From positions 186,150,437-186,214,436 of the forward strand of contig JARYHS010009186.1 in NCBI GenBank assembly GCA_031002005.1: DNA of 64,000 nt, given 5' to 3'. The notes under the pieces are model-generated. The model worked only from the letters and a program-made list of their open reading frames with translations, had not been told where the DNA came from and did no database searches. This document shows positions 10,705 to 22,527 of the stretch, in pieces. How positions within the stretch are numbered: the first letter of the stretch is position 1; every line of letters starts with the position of its first letter. Made by a program: the position numbers and the translations under genes. Origin of the DNA: Vandiemenella viatica (Eukaryota > Arthropoda > Insecta > Orthoptera > Morabidae).

Positions 10705-12244
10705 TTATTCATCATTACCCTTGGTAACTCCCTTACCTAAAAAAGAAAATCTCCCCACACCCTTGTGCCTGAAATCGAGTGCCAGCTTGTGGTCATGGTC
10801 ATCTTTTCCCTTCCATGAACTACTTTTCATACCTACTGCAATATCTTTCCATGCCTCATCGCCAGTATACGCCCTGTACACTCCCATTACCCTCCTCATC
10901 CTCCTCCTGTCTCGCAATGAATCCCATTCCAGCTCCCTTATCATATCTGTCACTGATTGCACTCCGCGATAACTTCCAGAAACAAATCTACCAGCCCTTC
11001 TTTGCACCTTCTCCAACTCCTGTATTTGATACTCAAAATGTGGGTCCCATACTACACTACCATATTCGAGCAAAGGTCTGACCAAAGTTTTGTAACCCAA
11101 TTCCTTTACTTCTCTCGTGCATCCCCTCATCACTCTCTCCAACAAGTGCAGGATTTTGAAACCTTTTCCTACCACCTGTCCAAAGTGTCCTGCCCAGTTA
11201 TGCTTGTTATCAAATGTAATGCCAAGATATTTACATTTCAAGTCTTCAGTAAGCAATTCTTCCCCCACCTTATATTCATAATTAACCTTTTGTTTTTATT
11301 TGTGTATCTAATTAGCTGACTCTTCTTTGCATTTATCTTCATCCCATGTTTACCAACCCAACTAGATTTCCTGTCCAGATCACCCTGCAACTGTTTACAG
11401 TCCTCTATCGTTTTGATCCTTTTATACAGCATTATGTCATCTGCAAACAATCTAATTTCAGATAGTAAACAATCAACGCAATTATTCATTAGAATAATGA
11501 ATAGCAATGGTCCCTATACGCTACCCTGCGGCACTCCCATTTTTACTTCAACTTCCTTTGATACCGCATTTCCTACCCTAACTTTCTGTTTTCTACCTTT
11601 TAAAAATTCTTCTACCCAGCAAATCACTTTCTCATCCACTCCAATAGTTTTTACCTTATTTACTACCATTTTTTGGCTTACTCTGCCACCGCCTTTGAAA
11701 GATCTAGTGCTACACTGTCAATCTGGCCTCCCTTGTCTATTTCAACTGAAATATCTTGCATATATCCCACCAATTGAGATTCGCATGAATATCCTTGCCT
11801 GAAACCATGTTGCCTGCTTGAAAACCACTTACGTTCCTCACATATATTTCTGATGTGGTTGCATATCAATCTTTCCATTAATTTACCTACCACTGATGTC
11901 AAACTGATTGGCCTGTAATTCTCAACTCTATTTCTCACCCCTCCCTTATGTACCGGTACTACTATTGCACTTTTCCAGTCCTGTGGTAAGCAGCAAGTGT
12001 CTAGATTAAATTTAAATAATATTTCAAGATAAGGTACAATGTCACACCCGGCTAACTTTAAGATATCTGTAGTAATATTATCTGCACCAGCCCCCTTATG
12101 TGTTTTCAGCTTCATTATTTCCTTCATGATTTCTTCAGGATGAATTTCAAATTTTTTTAGTATCTTCATTTCTAATCGTATTGTAAAGCTCGTTCTCCGA
12201 ATTAGACCTTCCTGTTTCTGATTCATTGTCCCTAATGCTCTCAC
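10705..12244 (-). pseudogene. LINE family 1 reverse transcriptase (broken)
   Basis: Three consecutive minus-strand frames cover the RT. At 11678-12244 are LKTHKGAGADNI, PVHKGG, ENYRPISLTSVVGKLMERLI, QHGFRQGYSC and the first catalytic block ALDLSKA. A frameshift follows near 11695. The next part carries the GVPQGS block with an in-frame stop just after it (about 11512). At 11238-11507 is the catalytic FADD box (RLFADDIMLY), then WVGKHGMKINAKKS. At 10705-11268 are CKYLGITFD, LGYKTLVRPLLEYGSVVWDP and EKVQRRAGRFV. The catalytic aspartates survive, but at least three lesions prevent translation. Confidence 0.9.
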
Positions 12245-12509
12245 GAAACCAGTTACTTAAAATCTCGGCCTTTTTTCAAATCGTCAGTAACTACTTCTCC
12301 ATCCTTATCTATGAGCATCTCTACACCCTCCCTTCCCCTCAGTTTCTGATATAGCCATAGAAATTTCTAGATGCATCAGTCAGTGGTCCTCCTGCACTGA
12401 CAATACTCTTCATAAACCCATGTTTAGCCACTTTCTTTGCTGTTATTAAGTCCTTGTTTAGTTGTTTTAAATATTCACTACTACCCTGCTGTCTCTTAAC
12501 TCTGTTATG

Positions 12510-13531
12510 TTATCTTCGTACCAACCTCTTTAACCTCCTCACTTCCCTATTATAGTACACAGGTTCTCTACTTCTCTTTATTTTCTGCTTTGGAATGAAT
12601 TTTTCTTCCCCATTTCTTATTATCTCCTCGAACTCTTCCCACCTTGACTCTACTGTACTTGTGCCTTCCTTCCATTTGCTGAAACGTTCTCTGAAATATC
12701 TCTTCAAATTTGAAATCTGTGCCTTTTTATAATTGTACCTATTTCCCCCTTCAGATTTGGCTGCTGGTTCACTGAATCCTCTAATATCCATCAGAACTGC
12801 GTCATGATCACTTATTCCTTCCGTTACTTGACACCCCACGAGGTTATCATCGGGCTTTATTAGGAATATATCAAAAACATTTTGCCCCCTAGTGTTTTGC
12901 TCTACCACTTGTGTAAATCCTCCTTCCCTTATTAAGGTATTTGCAAATCTTTGTTCCCGGGTGTTATTAATCTTATTTCCTTCCCAGTTAACACCTGGTA
13001 AATTTAAATCCCCACCAATAATGACCATTCTATTCTCACCTCTGAAATCTGAGTATGAATTTAATTTCTCCCCAAGAGACTCATCTTCATCTGTCATTCT
13101 TCCACTGCGGTAAGCAGCCAACACCCTGATTTTTTCTTTTTTATTACCCCAGAAATCTACCCCAAGTAACTCATGGTCTTGATCTATGAATGCCATGAAC
13201 TGTGGTAGTTTTTGGTAACTAGTATGAAGACTCCTCCACCAATTGCTCCTCTATCTCTGCGGTACACTCTGTAACCATCAGGAAAAACCTCACTGTCTAG
13301 TACTTCTTCTTTTAACCAACTCTCTACCCCAATTATTACTTGTGGTTCGTGTATCTCTATTAAGTTTGTAAATTCGATTTCTTTGTTCATTATACTTCTA
13401 CAGTTTACCATTAACACCCTTATTACCGGATTTATATTTTCAGCATTTATCTCCTCTGTCCCAGATTTACCCCAGCCAGTTATTGTTTCAGCAACTTCAT
13501 TTATTTCTTTAACATCCATGATCTTTCTCAT
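12510..13531 (-). pseudogene. LINE family 1 APE-type endonuclease (frameshifted)
   Basis: Two minus-strand frames, 13184-13531 and 12510-13196, together form an exonuclease/endonuclease/phosphatase domain that would nick target DNA for target-primed insertion. Visible motifs are VLMVNCRSIMNK, the acidic VESWLKEE, RRDRGAIGGGVFILV, GGDLNLPGVNWEG and the terminal SDHDAVLMDI. The usual E, D/N and D-H catalytic residues are present. A one-step frameshift lies near 13190. A linker region (12244-12510) with its own frameshift leads to the RT. Confidence 0.9.
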
Positions 13532-13590
13532 CGTGGATCTACAATCAGTATCACTTTAATCATCTGTTTCCGTCCCTTCACCAGCAGCCC

Positions 13591-14130
13591 CTAACCTAAA
13601 AAAGGCACAGTCCTGACCCCATCATCACTGGAAATGGGCTCCCTTACTGCTTTAGCTAACAATTCAGAAAGTACTCCCTTCCCCCTTCTATTTAGGTGTA
13701 GGCCATGTCTAGTGAAACCCCACCTACCTATGGTGTTTACAGGCACAACCCCCAACACAGAACTAATGCCTTTCCCAAGTAGCACTTCCGTTTCCACATT
13801 TACACGCCTCACAGCGTAGTTCAATTGTGGCCGGTCATGGCGTCTTAGGACCTGCATGAGCTCCACCCTGGTATGCTGTGCCTCCTTCACCACCTTCTTC
13901 AGGTCACTCTCTATAATATAACTCGCGTTTCTATCAATACTATTCCCCGCCCCTCCCACTATCACTACTCTATCGTCCTTAGTGAAATTCCTACAAAATG
14001 AACCTATATTCTCTATTACCTGACCTAATGTTGCACTAAGTTTGAAAAAACTTGTGACCTGGTGACCTGTACCTAACTGATCCTGCAGAAGAGGGCCTAC
14101 ACCTCTCCCATGGCTACTACCTAGCAGCAA
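13591..14130 (-). pseudogene. LINE family 1 ORF1, SGNH-esterase-like domain
   Basis: A 179-residue minus-strand frame with block I-like LLLGSSHGRG, a middle block VVIVGGAGNSIDRN, and a C-terminal block HGLHLNRRGKGVLSELL. These match the spacing of SGNH (GDSL-type) hydrolase domains found in ORF1 proteins of some CR1 and L2 elements. Here the block I Asp is Ser (GSSHG rather than GDSHG) and the final Asp-x-x-His reads HGLH. ORF1p of this type is thought to act in the RNP. It ends about 60 bp before the ORF2 frame. The frame is open; a 5' part is missing. Confidence 0.65.
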
Positions 14131-14155
14131 AACCCTTTTCTTCCTATTCTTGCCT

Positions 14156-14549
14156 GGGTTGCACTTCTGTCACGTTGAACGATTCTCTTCAGTCGTCGTT
14201 GGTCCCGTTGTTGCAGCATATTTTTCCGGCCGCAGTGATATTTGATGTTTTACCGATTTCCCGATATTTATGGTGCACTCGTGAAATGGTCGTACGGGAA
14301 AATCCCCACCTCATCACTACCTCGCAGATGCTGTGTCCCATCTCTCGTGCGCCGACTATAACACCACGTTCAAACTCACTTAAATCGTGATAACCTGCCA
14401 TTATAGCAGCAGTAACCGATCTAACGCCTGCGCCAGACATATTTTCTCTAATATAGGCGTTGCCGACCGCAGCGCCGTACTCTGAGTGTTTACACATCTC
14501 TGTGTTTGCATATGCATGCCTATACCAGTTTCTTTGGCTTTTCAGTGTA
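14156..14549 (-). mobile_element. Tc1-like transposon, 5' end
   Basis: Minus strand. The terminal sequence TACACTGAAAAGCCAAAGAA begins at 14549, inward of which a frame (14189-14497) encodes the first DNA-binding part of a Tc1-like transposase: LSEFERGVIVGAREMGHS, then WGFSRTTISRVHHKYR. The frame is well preserved. The rest of the element continues only at 10562 and below, because a LINE lies between. No matching right-end terminal repeat was found, so the transposon had also lost its 3' end. Confidence 0.85.
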
Positions 14550-16832
14550 GAATGACGTTTCTATAACGGCGCTAAACAGGGCAAAGTGGCCATCTGCTGG
14601 TGTCGGTGGCCTCTACCTGCTGCGTAGGGATTCTGTTTGTTCCTTGCAGATTATTAACAATATAATGATTTGAATATGTGCATTATTATCATGTGAAGCT
14701 GGAGTCAGTATATTAATAATAATCAAAAGCAAAAGTAATTAAATTATTTCTATCTTGTGGTGGTATTTCAACGACCAGAAACTTCTTTGTCCGAGGGCCC
14801 AAAGGATATTGTCGTGCAACAATGGCAGCAAACGCAAATGCAAAAGTTCTTTTCAGATTTTCACATTATGTTCATATATAAATAGTACTTGAGGCTGCGA
14901 AAGCAAACAAAAAGAGGAAAGGAAGAGAAAGAAACCAATTGTAGATATAAAACCACCATCCGCAGGAAATCTAACCCAAAAGGAATGTTATTTAATGATC
15001 ACTTTGTTCAAGAATATACACAGTGCCTGTATTGCAACGAAAGTTTTTCAGCTACAGATCGTAAGAACGATGGATCGAGTGCTAAATGTGTTACATCGTC
15101 AAACCTTAGCCTGACCACTTTGCCCGACCTCCCCCTAAATCTGAGCATCTGAGACCCTATTTTTTCTAGTACCATTATCAGATTCATCTGAGGTCGGCAC
15201 CCACTTGGAAGGTAGCTTACAAAGTAGTGTGCAAGGGAATGAAAGATGGATTCGTTTCCTTTTTGTTTTCCTTTTTCAGTTCCTTGTCAACCAGTGGGTA
15301 AGTATGTGTCGTTAATAGCGCAAGGTTTGCAATTTGATTCTCATTGGTTTGTTATTATTAGAAGCATATAGACTTTAAGAAAAAAAATTGGTATGCACAT
15401 AAACAGGGGTATAAATATTTATAAAACCAATCGTACCTAGATGAAAGGAAATGATTTTTTATACATTGCCTGTAGTACAATATCACGGTATAAAAAAATA
15501 AGTTTCAGTATTATGCTGTTTGCATATTAAATGAATTGTGTCTGACTGCAAGTTAGAGCTGTCGAATACTGTAGATAAAGTAATTATTTTTTTCAAATAT
15601 ATAAAAGTCCATTGCTAAATTAACCTATAGAATATTCTACCAGGTAAACAATTATTGTTGAGTGATTATTTCTGTATGAAAGGGTACGATTGCATAACGC
15701 TAGATAAATGCATGTTCTACAAGAATCTATGTCTGATCTCTTTGGCTCTAAGAGGTAACTGAAAATTTATACTTTTTTATTAAATAAAGTGAAATAGGCA
15801 AACTACTAAGAGCAAAAGCTAAAATCAACTTACACCGTTTATAAACTAGGAGCATATGACCAATATTCGTAATTTTACGGTCAATCTATTCAGAAAGGCA
15901 TATGAAAAAAATAAATAAGTGCAAAAATAAACATGGAAAATTCGAAAGAAAGATTAAGAAATATCTTTTCCTATCAGAGAAGTTATACAAAAATAAAGTA
16001 AAAACAAATCTCGTGATTCATACCCTAATTTAAAGTTTTGCTTTAGGAAAATTTTCGCATGACTGGTGAGAAAAGTACGAAATTTCAGCTAGAAGTCACC
16101 GGACCAAGTTTTAGTTATTAACTCTTTGCTTTATGGAGTTATTAGCATTCTGGTAGCACGTTATAAAGTTCCCACGGGGGAACGAAGTGACGGCTTGCAT
16201 AAAAGCCGGATGAGAAAATGAACATCTGACGGGGACAGACAATATCGAACGGCGCTGAGAAAGGACGAGACGGGTTAGATTCCACGCTGCTATCTCTCAC
16301 AGCTGTAATTGGAGAGCTCTTACAGGCACTTCTCACACAACACGTGAGTATTTCTTGGGGATGATGATTGGTATTCTGCAACTTAAAACAAATCCAGAAA
16401 AAATGAACTCTTCCATTCGATTTTTTTGACCATTAAACTAGGACACCATGAAAAGCAGGTGACAGGTCACCTATATCCGTTTATCATCTTTCGCAAATTC
16501 CAGCCGACTCTGCTTCAAACCTAATTCCCTCACTCCTCTCACCAACTCCGTCTGTACTTTTCGTTTCTCTGTACACCGTCCTCCACAGCAGTCAGCCACA
16601 TATACCTTTGTGTTCCTCTCACTCGTTAGCCTTCCATGTAAAATTCTCTTTAAGTGTTTTTACCATCTGAGCTTTACCGAATTTCCTGTAAGGGATCTTC
16701 CCTTATCACTTACCTAACCGTTGGTACTGCTATTCAGCTTTCAAGGAGTTTAATTTCGCTTGGTTGTAAACTGATAACAACCAGTTTTTTCACTGTGCAA
16801 TTTACCGAAGCACACGTGAGGAGAGGAAAGTA
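14550..16832. other. Gene-free stretch
   Basis: No recognised repeat. A 79-residue minus-strand frame (16142-16381) has no known domain. The candidate microexon at 15280 is listed separately. Confidence 0.5.
15280..15297 (+). other. Candidate 18-nt microexon
   Basis: A long pyrimidine tract ending CTTTTTCAG (to 15279) is followed by 18 nt and then GTAAGTATG (from 15298). Both splice signals are near consensus and the length is a multiple of three, giving FLVNQW, SLSTS or PCQPV depending on phase. No neighbouring exon was recognised on the plus strand, so chance is the main alternative. Confidence 0.22.
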
Positions 16833-16985
16833 ATACCGAGCCCAGTGGGTGATCGGTTAACACTCGGGCTTGGCATTCGAGAGAATGAATGCTGGATCGA
16901 AGGTGGACGGTACCATCTTCAGGCCATCAACGAATTCCTTCACATTCCTTGTTCGCAATCATCTCCCATCTCAACTGACCTTAAG
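16833..16985 (+). mobile_element. SINE family 1, diverged copy
   Basis: Plus strand. TACCGAGCCCAGTGGGTGAT then CGGTTAACACTCGGGCTTGG parallels the SINE head (ACCGAGCGTGGTGGGTGAGC). The B box is decayed, and CGAATTCCTT followed by CCTTGTTCGCAATC recalls the 3' body. An internal deletion removes the middle. Confidence 0.55.
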
Positions 16986-17317
16986 GGTTAAGAGCCATAG
17001 TCTATATTTAAATTGAATATGAATAATTCTTGTTCAACTGGTCTGTTTTTTCTTTGAGTAGGGAAATTGTTTTGTCTGAGATGTTATGAGATTGTTGAAC
17101 TGATTGAAATTAAATGGACTGTGTGTTATATAGAAACTAATAAGACCAGTATTATTCACGATAAATGTTACTGTTAATTTATGAAGTGAATGTATAAATT
17201 TTTGAACCTACAGAGAAAGTGGATTGTGTAAAGGAGTGTTGTAATACAAGAAGGAGAAGCATTTGAGTATTTATGGGAAATACCAATTTAAATATTATTA
17301 AATTATATTTGTGTAAA

Positions 17318-17535
17318 CATTTTTACACGGTTTATGCCTCGTTGACGTTGAGGTCATTAGAGGCGAGATGGGACTGGGGACAAGGAACGGGTCCATGGTC
17401 CTTTTGAAGGAAGTATCCCAGCATTCGCCTGGAGTGATTTGGGGAAATCATGGAAAACCCAAATCTGCATGTCCGGACGGGGATTCCTCCCGAATGCGAA
17501 GCCAGACCGTTAACCGCTCAACAACCACGATCAGT
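17318..17535 (-). mobile_element. SINE family 1
   Basis: Minus strand, from the head at about 17535 to the 3' word at 17330-17350 (plus-strand TTTATGCCTCGTTGACGTTG). The B box region at about 17485 is shortened and GGGAAGAAATTCGGCC is partly deleted. Confidence 0.85.
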
Positions 17536-18313
17536 GATTTTACTTTAGATTTTTAAAATAATATAATACTATACGTTGTGGTTCAGTTCGTAGAACCTAT
17601 TACATCCAAATAAAACAGCCTAATAGGTAATTGTGATAAGGGAATTGTAACACCATAGGTCATAAGGGGAAAAATACACGATAGACTATCGGTGGAAAAT
17701 AATTACTCCAAATTAGTGTTCAAAACATCTGAAAATGTTCCTACATGTCTCCATCTTTCACTCTATCTCCATATTCCTGTATTTATTAACGACATAAAAT
17801 TAAATAATATTTTATAGTTAATATTATAAACGTAAAAAACAAAGATCTTTTTCCATCTTTAAACTAGATTCATGCCAAAACATTAGTTTATTAAACCTAA
17901 AAGCAAAACAGCCAAATGCCGAGATATTAAACTTCCTTCACTCAATCTACTGAAGTCCACAGTCAAAGCAGCCCCAGGTTCCGTAGCAATCGAAAATGTT
18001 TTCTGAACAAAGACATAGTTTCCACAAGACAAACATGAATATTTTTAGTTCCTTAACCAGCTGAAAGAGAAAGCCACAAATTATATAGGATATATTATAG
18101 GCAAACAGTTTCACTATACAAATCAAATTCCGAGACTAAATAAATGATTATCTTATTTTATCTTAAGCATGTGGGGACATACATGAGAGCATTTTCTTAT
18201 TCCACATCTCGTTTTGAACTGGAATAGTGATATAATATCAATAACACCAAAACCATTAGCTAAGACAGATTTTTTATCCATTGTACCGGAAGGATTTGTT
18301 ATTTTGAATCTTT
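17536..18313. other. AT-rich stretch, nothing recognised
   Basis: No gene or shared repeat was recognised. Confidence 0.5.
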
Positions 18314-18963
18314 GGGAGCATCCATAAAGTACGTGTTTCCGTCTATAGTGAGAGGGGAGGGAGAGGGGGGGTGAAAACTATGCTGGGGCATTTAAAAGTA
18401 TGGTTCAGAACACAAACAGCACGTGGATATTTATTTCCGTCATTTAGTTATCTCTGTAATTTAGATATCCTGTATACTAACAGTGCTGCGCATGCGTGTA
18501 ACTTGAAGCCATAGTGCTGGGTTACACGCGGCCAGCGCATTTGAACTAGCCTGCAAGCGACGGCTCATTGCGATTCCAAAAAACATCAGACATGCTGTAC
18601 CTAGACTTGAATTCGCTTACAGATGTCACCCAGGATATTCCAAGTCAGTAACAGTTCCTATTGTTTTGATGGTTTGATATAAAGCTATTTCGATTAGGAT
18701 CGCCCACTAGTTGGTAAAATAATACTAATTTTGTTCTGTCAAGTGCATTTCAGTGCAAATTTTAATTATAGTGCTCGCTGAACTATTGTTTTAAGTTCAA
18801 AGTGGGTTGTGAGGTGGAACTGTAAAATAAACTTTACGAGACTAACCGAAAATGTTTTTCCAACGAGTTTTCATTTTCCAATGAGTTATAGAAATCTTTT
18901 AAGCAGATCAAAGAATCATTCCTTGGAAATGCAAGAGAAAAAAATCGTCTCTACTAAGACAAG

Positions 18964-19023
<60 letters not shown>

Positions 19024-19309
19024 GGAACAGGTATAGTTTGTTCTAGTTAATCAATTAATGGACAATGATTTGGCAATATTTCATTCAGAACTTTTATAAT
19101 TATAGAGAAGTATATAACGCAAATATAGGTTGTGTTCATTATGTAAAGTAAAAGAAAACAGTACAAAATGTCTTCGGGAATTATTATGGAAAAAAAGCTA
19201 CGTGCCTCGCAGGAGGAAGCGGGCGACCAAACAAACGCCACGTCAGGCTACGTGGGGGAGGGGGTTGAAGGGAGGCCAAAATGGAGCCGCGTATTTTATG
19301 GACGCTCCC
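18314..19309. mobile_element. Unnamed 996-bp TIR element, copy 2
   Basis: The left end GGGAGCATCCATAAAGTACG (18314-18333) and the complement of the right end, GGGAGCGTCCATAAAATACG (19290-19309), match at 18 of 20 bases, so this is a terminal-inverted-repeat DNA element. It has no long open frame and is presumably mobilised by another element. A G-rich left part (18350-18375) and a run of 55 T (18967-19021) lie inside. A relative lies at 4840-5509. The superfamily is not clear; T runs on both sides make the target duplication ambiguous. Confidence 0.7.
18967..19021. repeat. 55-base T homopolymer
   Basis: An uninterrupted T run inside the TIR element. The other copy has only a short A-rich and T-rich patch at the equivalent place (about 5085-5125). 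It may be an expanded slippage tract or the tail of a lost retrotransposition. Confidence 0.85.
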
Positions 19310-20719
19310 TTTTGAACGCGTGAAATGAGGTGTCAATAGCGCCTGGCGGGAGGAGATGTTGCTCGAAGTTTAACCATTAACCAACCACTTAACTTTCATT
19401 CAAAGGAAAGAAGTAGACTGTATGAGTAGTGCAATATAAGATGTTTCCTTCTCTTTTCAGCTTCTCCCACACTTTTCTAAGTTGAACAATAAAGAATAAA
19501 AAGGCATTGGAAGCAAATATTTCCTACATATAAAAATAAATAATTAAGTATATTTTTACCGTTTAAAATCAGTTCATTTTATACAATAAAACCAATGATA
19601 AAAAGTAAAAAATAATGAAACTAACTAAAACTGCAATTGTTTGCCGTCACTCCTTGCTCTATAAAGGAAAAAAACTGTGATTATGTCAGTAATTTAATTA
19701 TAATAGTAACATCTAGATACATAGTAAAGTACTTCTCTCAGGTGATTTAAGTACTGCTGCAGTTTATAAGTTAATAATATGTAATAGATTTTGGTGAAAG
19801 GGTAATAAAAGTCCTATGTTCATAATGTTTCTTTGGAGCTGGTGATAAAGCTGAGAGAAACGTACATGTAGCACTTTATGAGAATTTCTACATTGATGAC
19901 AGCTGCAGTAAATAGAGTGGGGCACTCGTCCTACTTGTCGTCAATAGAAGACTATATTTCTTGAAAGAGTTTGCTGCATTTCTCTCGTCGGGACCCATTG
20001 ATTTTAATGGAATGAAACTGGCGTTCAGAACAAAGACATATTTTTCATACATAGGTAACCTCTTGGAACTCTCTCTCCAGTTGATCAAACAAAGAAAAAC
20101 TCCCGTTTTATCAACAGTTAAGCAGTTTCAATTTGAATCATAAGTGATATTGATCCGCTTATGTCATGAAACTGATTAGTTGCAAATGACCACGAAACTT
20201 AATGAACAAAAAATGGATGTGCTCATTCCTATGCCAAACTATCTCTACTTTTTACGTATATGATGTATAAATGTCATATGCTAAATAAATAATGAAGAAC
20301 TTCCAGCAGATAAACTTAAATTAGTGACATTTAACAATATTAGAAAAGATTCTGAAGAAGCTCCATTTCGTACTGTGTCATCGAAAACAGAACGATTCCA
20401 AAGGTGAAAAGGAACTGAAGAAAATGTATAGAGACTAAATTATTTCCGGAAATCAGTGAGAAGAACGGTAAATGGGGCAGATTTCAGGCTTGATATGACT
20501 ACACATGTTATTATCTCAGTAGTTTATCCATAAGATGACTTACGAGGTATACTGTCTTTCAGGAACACTATTAAAATTTTTATAGTAGTTTTTTATTCTC
20601 TAGACGAGCGTTTTTAAGCTTGTGCTTAGCTATCTCTAGGGGTTCGTCATGTTTTCTCGAGAGTCATGGTCGCAAGCCAGATGGAAGTTGAAAAACAGGG
20701 ATGACAAGTTTTACACAAC
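19310..20719. other. AT-rich stretch, nothing recognised
   Basis: Only short frames. A plus and a minus frame overlap at 19888-20143 without domains. Confidence 0.5.
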
Positions 20720-22110
20720 ACTTTATTTTATTTCTCGTGTCCAGGACATAACATTACAACTTGAAAAAAAAAATAACATTAATTAATTAATATTAAACTA
20801 CAAACACAATTAAATGGAATGTGACCAGAATTCCGCAATCTTGATGGCCTTCTCGTTTGCCCTATAAAGGTCGTCGATATTGCAGGTTTCGGGGAGATTC
20901 CTGCATATCAGAAGATGTTGTGGGTTCTGAAGCTCACCACATTCACATAGATCGTTGTCATTAGTGTACCCCCATTTTTTAATATTATATCTACATCGGG
21001 ACACTTCAGTTCTTAATCTGTTTAGAGCCTTCCATATAGCATATGGCTGATTACACCCCGCAGCCCGTGCCTCTTTGATGTTCCTCCACTGTTCTTCAGG
21101 CAGCGAATTTCGCCATAGTTGTAGACGGCGTGCTCCAGTAGAAGATGTTATGGCTGTAGTTGATTGTACGAAGCTCTTCTTTGACTTCAGCCTTGTGGGT
21201 TGAGGTTCGTGTCCAAACAAAGGGTGTCTGGGGTCTGTTTCTTGTTTCCTCTTCTCCCTCTCTGCAGCTATTTTCCTACGAATGTCAGGTGGTGCGATAC
21301 CCAATATTTGGTATATTTTACTAATAGGAGTTGGTTTTAGGCAACCTGTTACAATGCGACCAGTATCATTAAATGCTATATCAACCTGCTTAGCATGTGC
21401 AGAGTTTTGCCAAACTGGTGCTGAATATTCTGCTGCAGAGAATCTAAGTGCCAGGGCAGATGTACGAAGTACATTTGGATGTGCTCCCCAGGAGGTACTT
21501 GTAAGTTTCAGGATGATGTTGTTCCGGGCAGATACTTTAAGTTTCAGATCCTCACAATGGGTTTTGAACGTGAGAGATCGATCAAGCTTTACTCCTAGAT
21601 ATTTTGGAGTATCGCAGTGTAGTAGTTGTTGCCCCCTCCAGATGATGTTCAACTTCCTTCTGGCTTCTCTGTTTCTCAGATGGAATGCACAGACCTGTGT
21701 TTTTCCAGGGTTGGGCATCATAATACTTGGCCATATCTTCAAGAGCTGTTGTCAGCTTCACCTCCACCGCGTCAAAGGTTGTGCCTTGAGCTGCAACTGC
21801 TGTGTCATCAGGATAAATGAATGCTCTTGTTCCAGGAATATTTGTTTGATCATTTGTATATATGTTGTACAAGAGCGGGGCCAGCACACTACCCTGAGGG
21901 AGGCCATTCTTCTGAGTTCTCCATCGACTCTTCTTATTGTGGAGGGTGATGTAAAACATTCTGTTTTGTAGTAAACACTGGATGACTTGTGTAAGATGGT
22001 AGTCTTTTGTGATGGAATATACCTTACTTATCAAAATTTTGTGGTTGACTGTATCATACGCCGCTGTGAGATCGATGAATGCCACACCTGTAACCTGTCC
22101 TACACTAAAT
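20720..22110 (-). mobile_element. LINE family 3, 5'-truncated RT fragment
   Basis: A minus-strand non-LTR retrotransposon distinct from families 1 and 2. It begins inside the RT palm (TGVAFIDLTAAYDTVNHKIL, about 22085) and runs through GLPQGSVLAPLLYNIYTND, the catalytic box, the thumb (YLGVKLDRSLTFKTHC) and a C-terminal CECG...HLLICR zinc-knuckle-like end. The last coding base is near 20810. Jockey- or I-like elements carry such an end; exact placement is inference. Confidence 0.88.
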
Positions 22111-22193
22111 ATATAATATTTTCTGTAAGAAGGTTGAGCCTGTATATTTTTTTTAGTAAATAGTTGAATCGTGGTTGTATTTTTAAGATTCAA
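20810..22193 (-). pseudogene. LINE family 3 ORF2 remnant with YPDD box
   Basis: Two overlapping frames, 21582-22193 and 20810-21742, hold one original protein; a small indel near 21720 shifts the register just after LEDMAKYY. The catalytic box reads YPDD, where the usual insect LINE box is Y/F-A-D-D, so the palm motif is also altered. The second frame (310 residues) is open to the stop, unusually long for a dead copy. The C-terminal Cys-His motif (CECGELQNPQHLLIC) is intact. Confidence 0.88.
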
Positions 22194-22522
22194 ACAACCA
22201 AATCAATTTATAATTGGAGCCTATTTTTCTTCTCAGTTTTTATGTTCTCTTTTGAAGAGAATGTTAGTTGACATAGGTAGGCAGTGGAGATGGCTCTAAT
22301 AATTTTAAAGCTTCCATTGCCAGCCGGGATATTCTTCTTTTCTTTTCATCACTCTCCCGCGCCACCACTGCGTTAAAGAATTTATCGCCGTCTGCAGAGT
22401 ACCCGCAACTACCTCACACAGCACTTGATTTCTCCATCAGTAGGTATAGTCTGAGTAGAAATAAAAATAAACACTTCGTTTTTAAAGTCACTAACATTGT
22501 TATATTACAGACCTGGGGGTCA

Positions 22523-22527
<5 letters not shown>
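22111..22527. other. Stretch without gene
   Basis: No recognised feature other than the beginning of the LINE above. Confidence 0.45.

Larger units (their letters stand above)
10563..14155 (-). mobile_element. LINE family 1, longest copy (3.6 kb)
   Basis: A non-LTR retrotransposon on the minus strand, from an esterase-like ORF1 (right) through endonuclease and reverse transcriptase to a short 3' UTR and a tail of AAATT repeats at 10563-10585 (left). The order ORF1-esterase, APE-type endonuclease, RT suggests the CR1/L2/Jockey group; that placement is inference. Frameshifts and stops between the domains make it inactive. It has inserted into a Tc1-like transposon, whose two parts flank it. 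The 5' end is probably truncated within ORF1, since no coiled-coil or finger region precedes the esterase-like part. Confidence 0.9.

Noticed and set aside
11413..11802. 129-residue plus-strand frame
   Set aside because: It is the antisense shadow of the LINE reverse transcriptase.
21282..21971. 229-residue plus-strand frame
   Set aside because: Antisense of the family 3 LINE, which has clear RT motifs on the minus strand.
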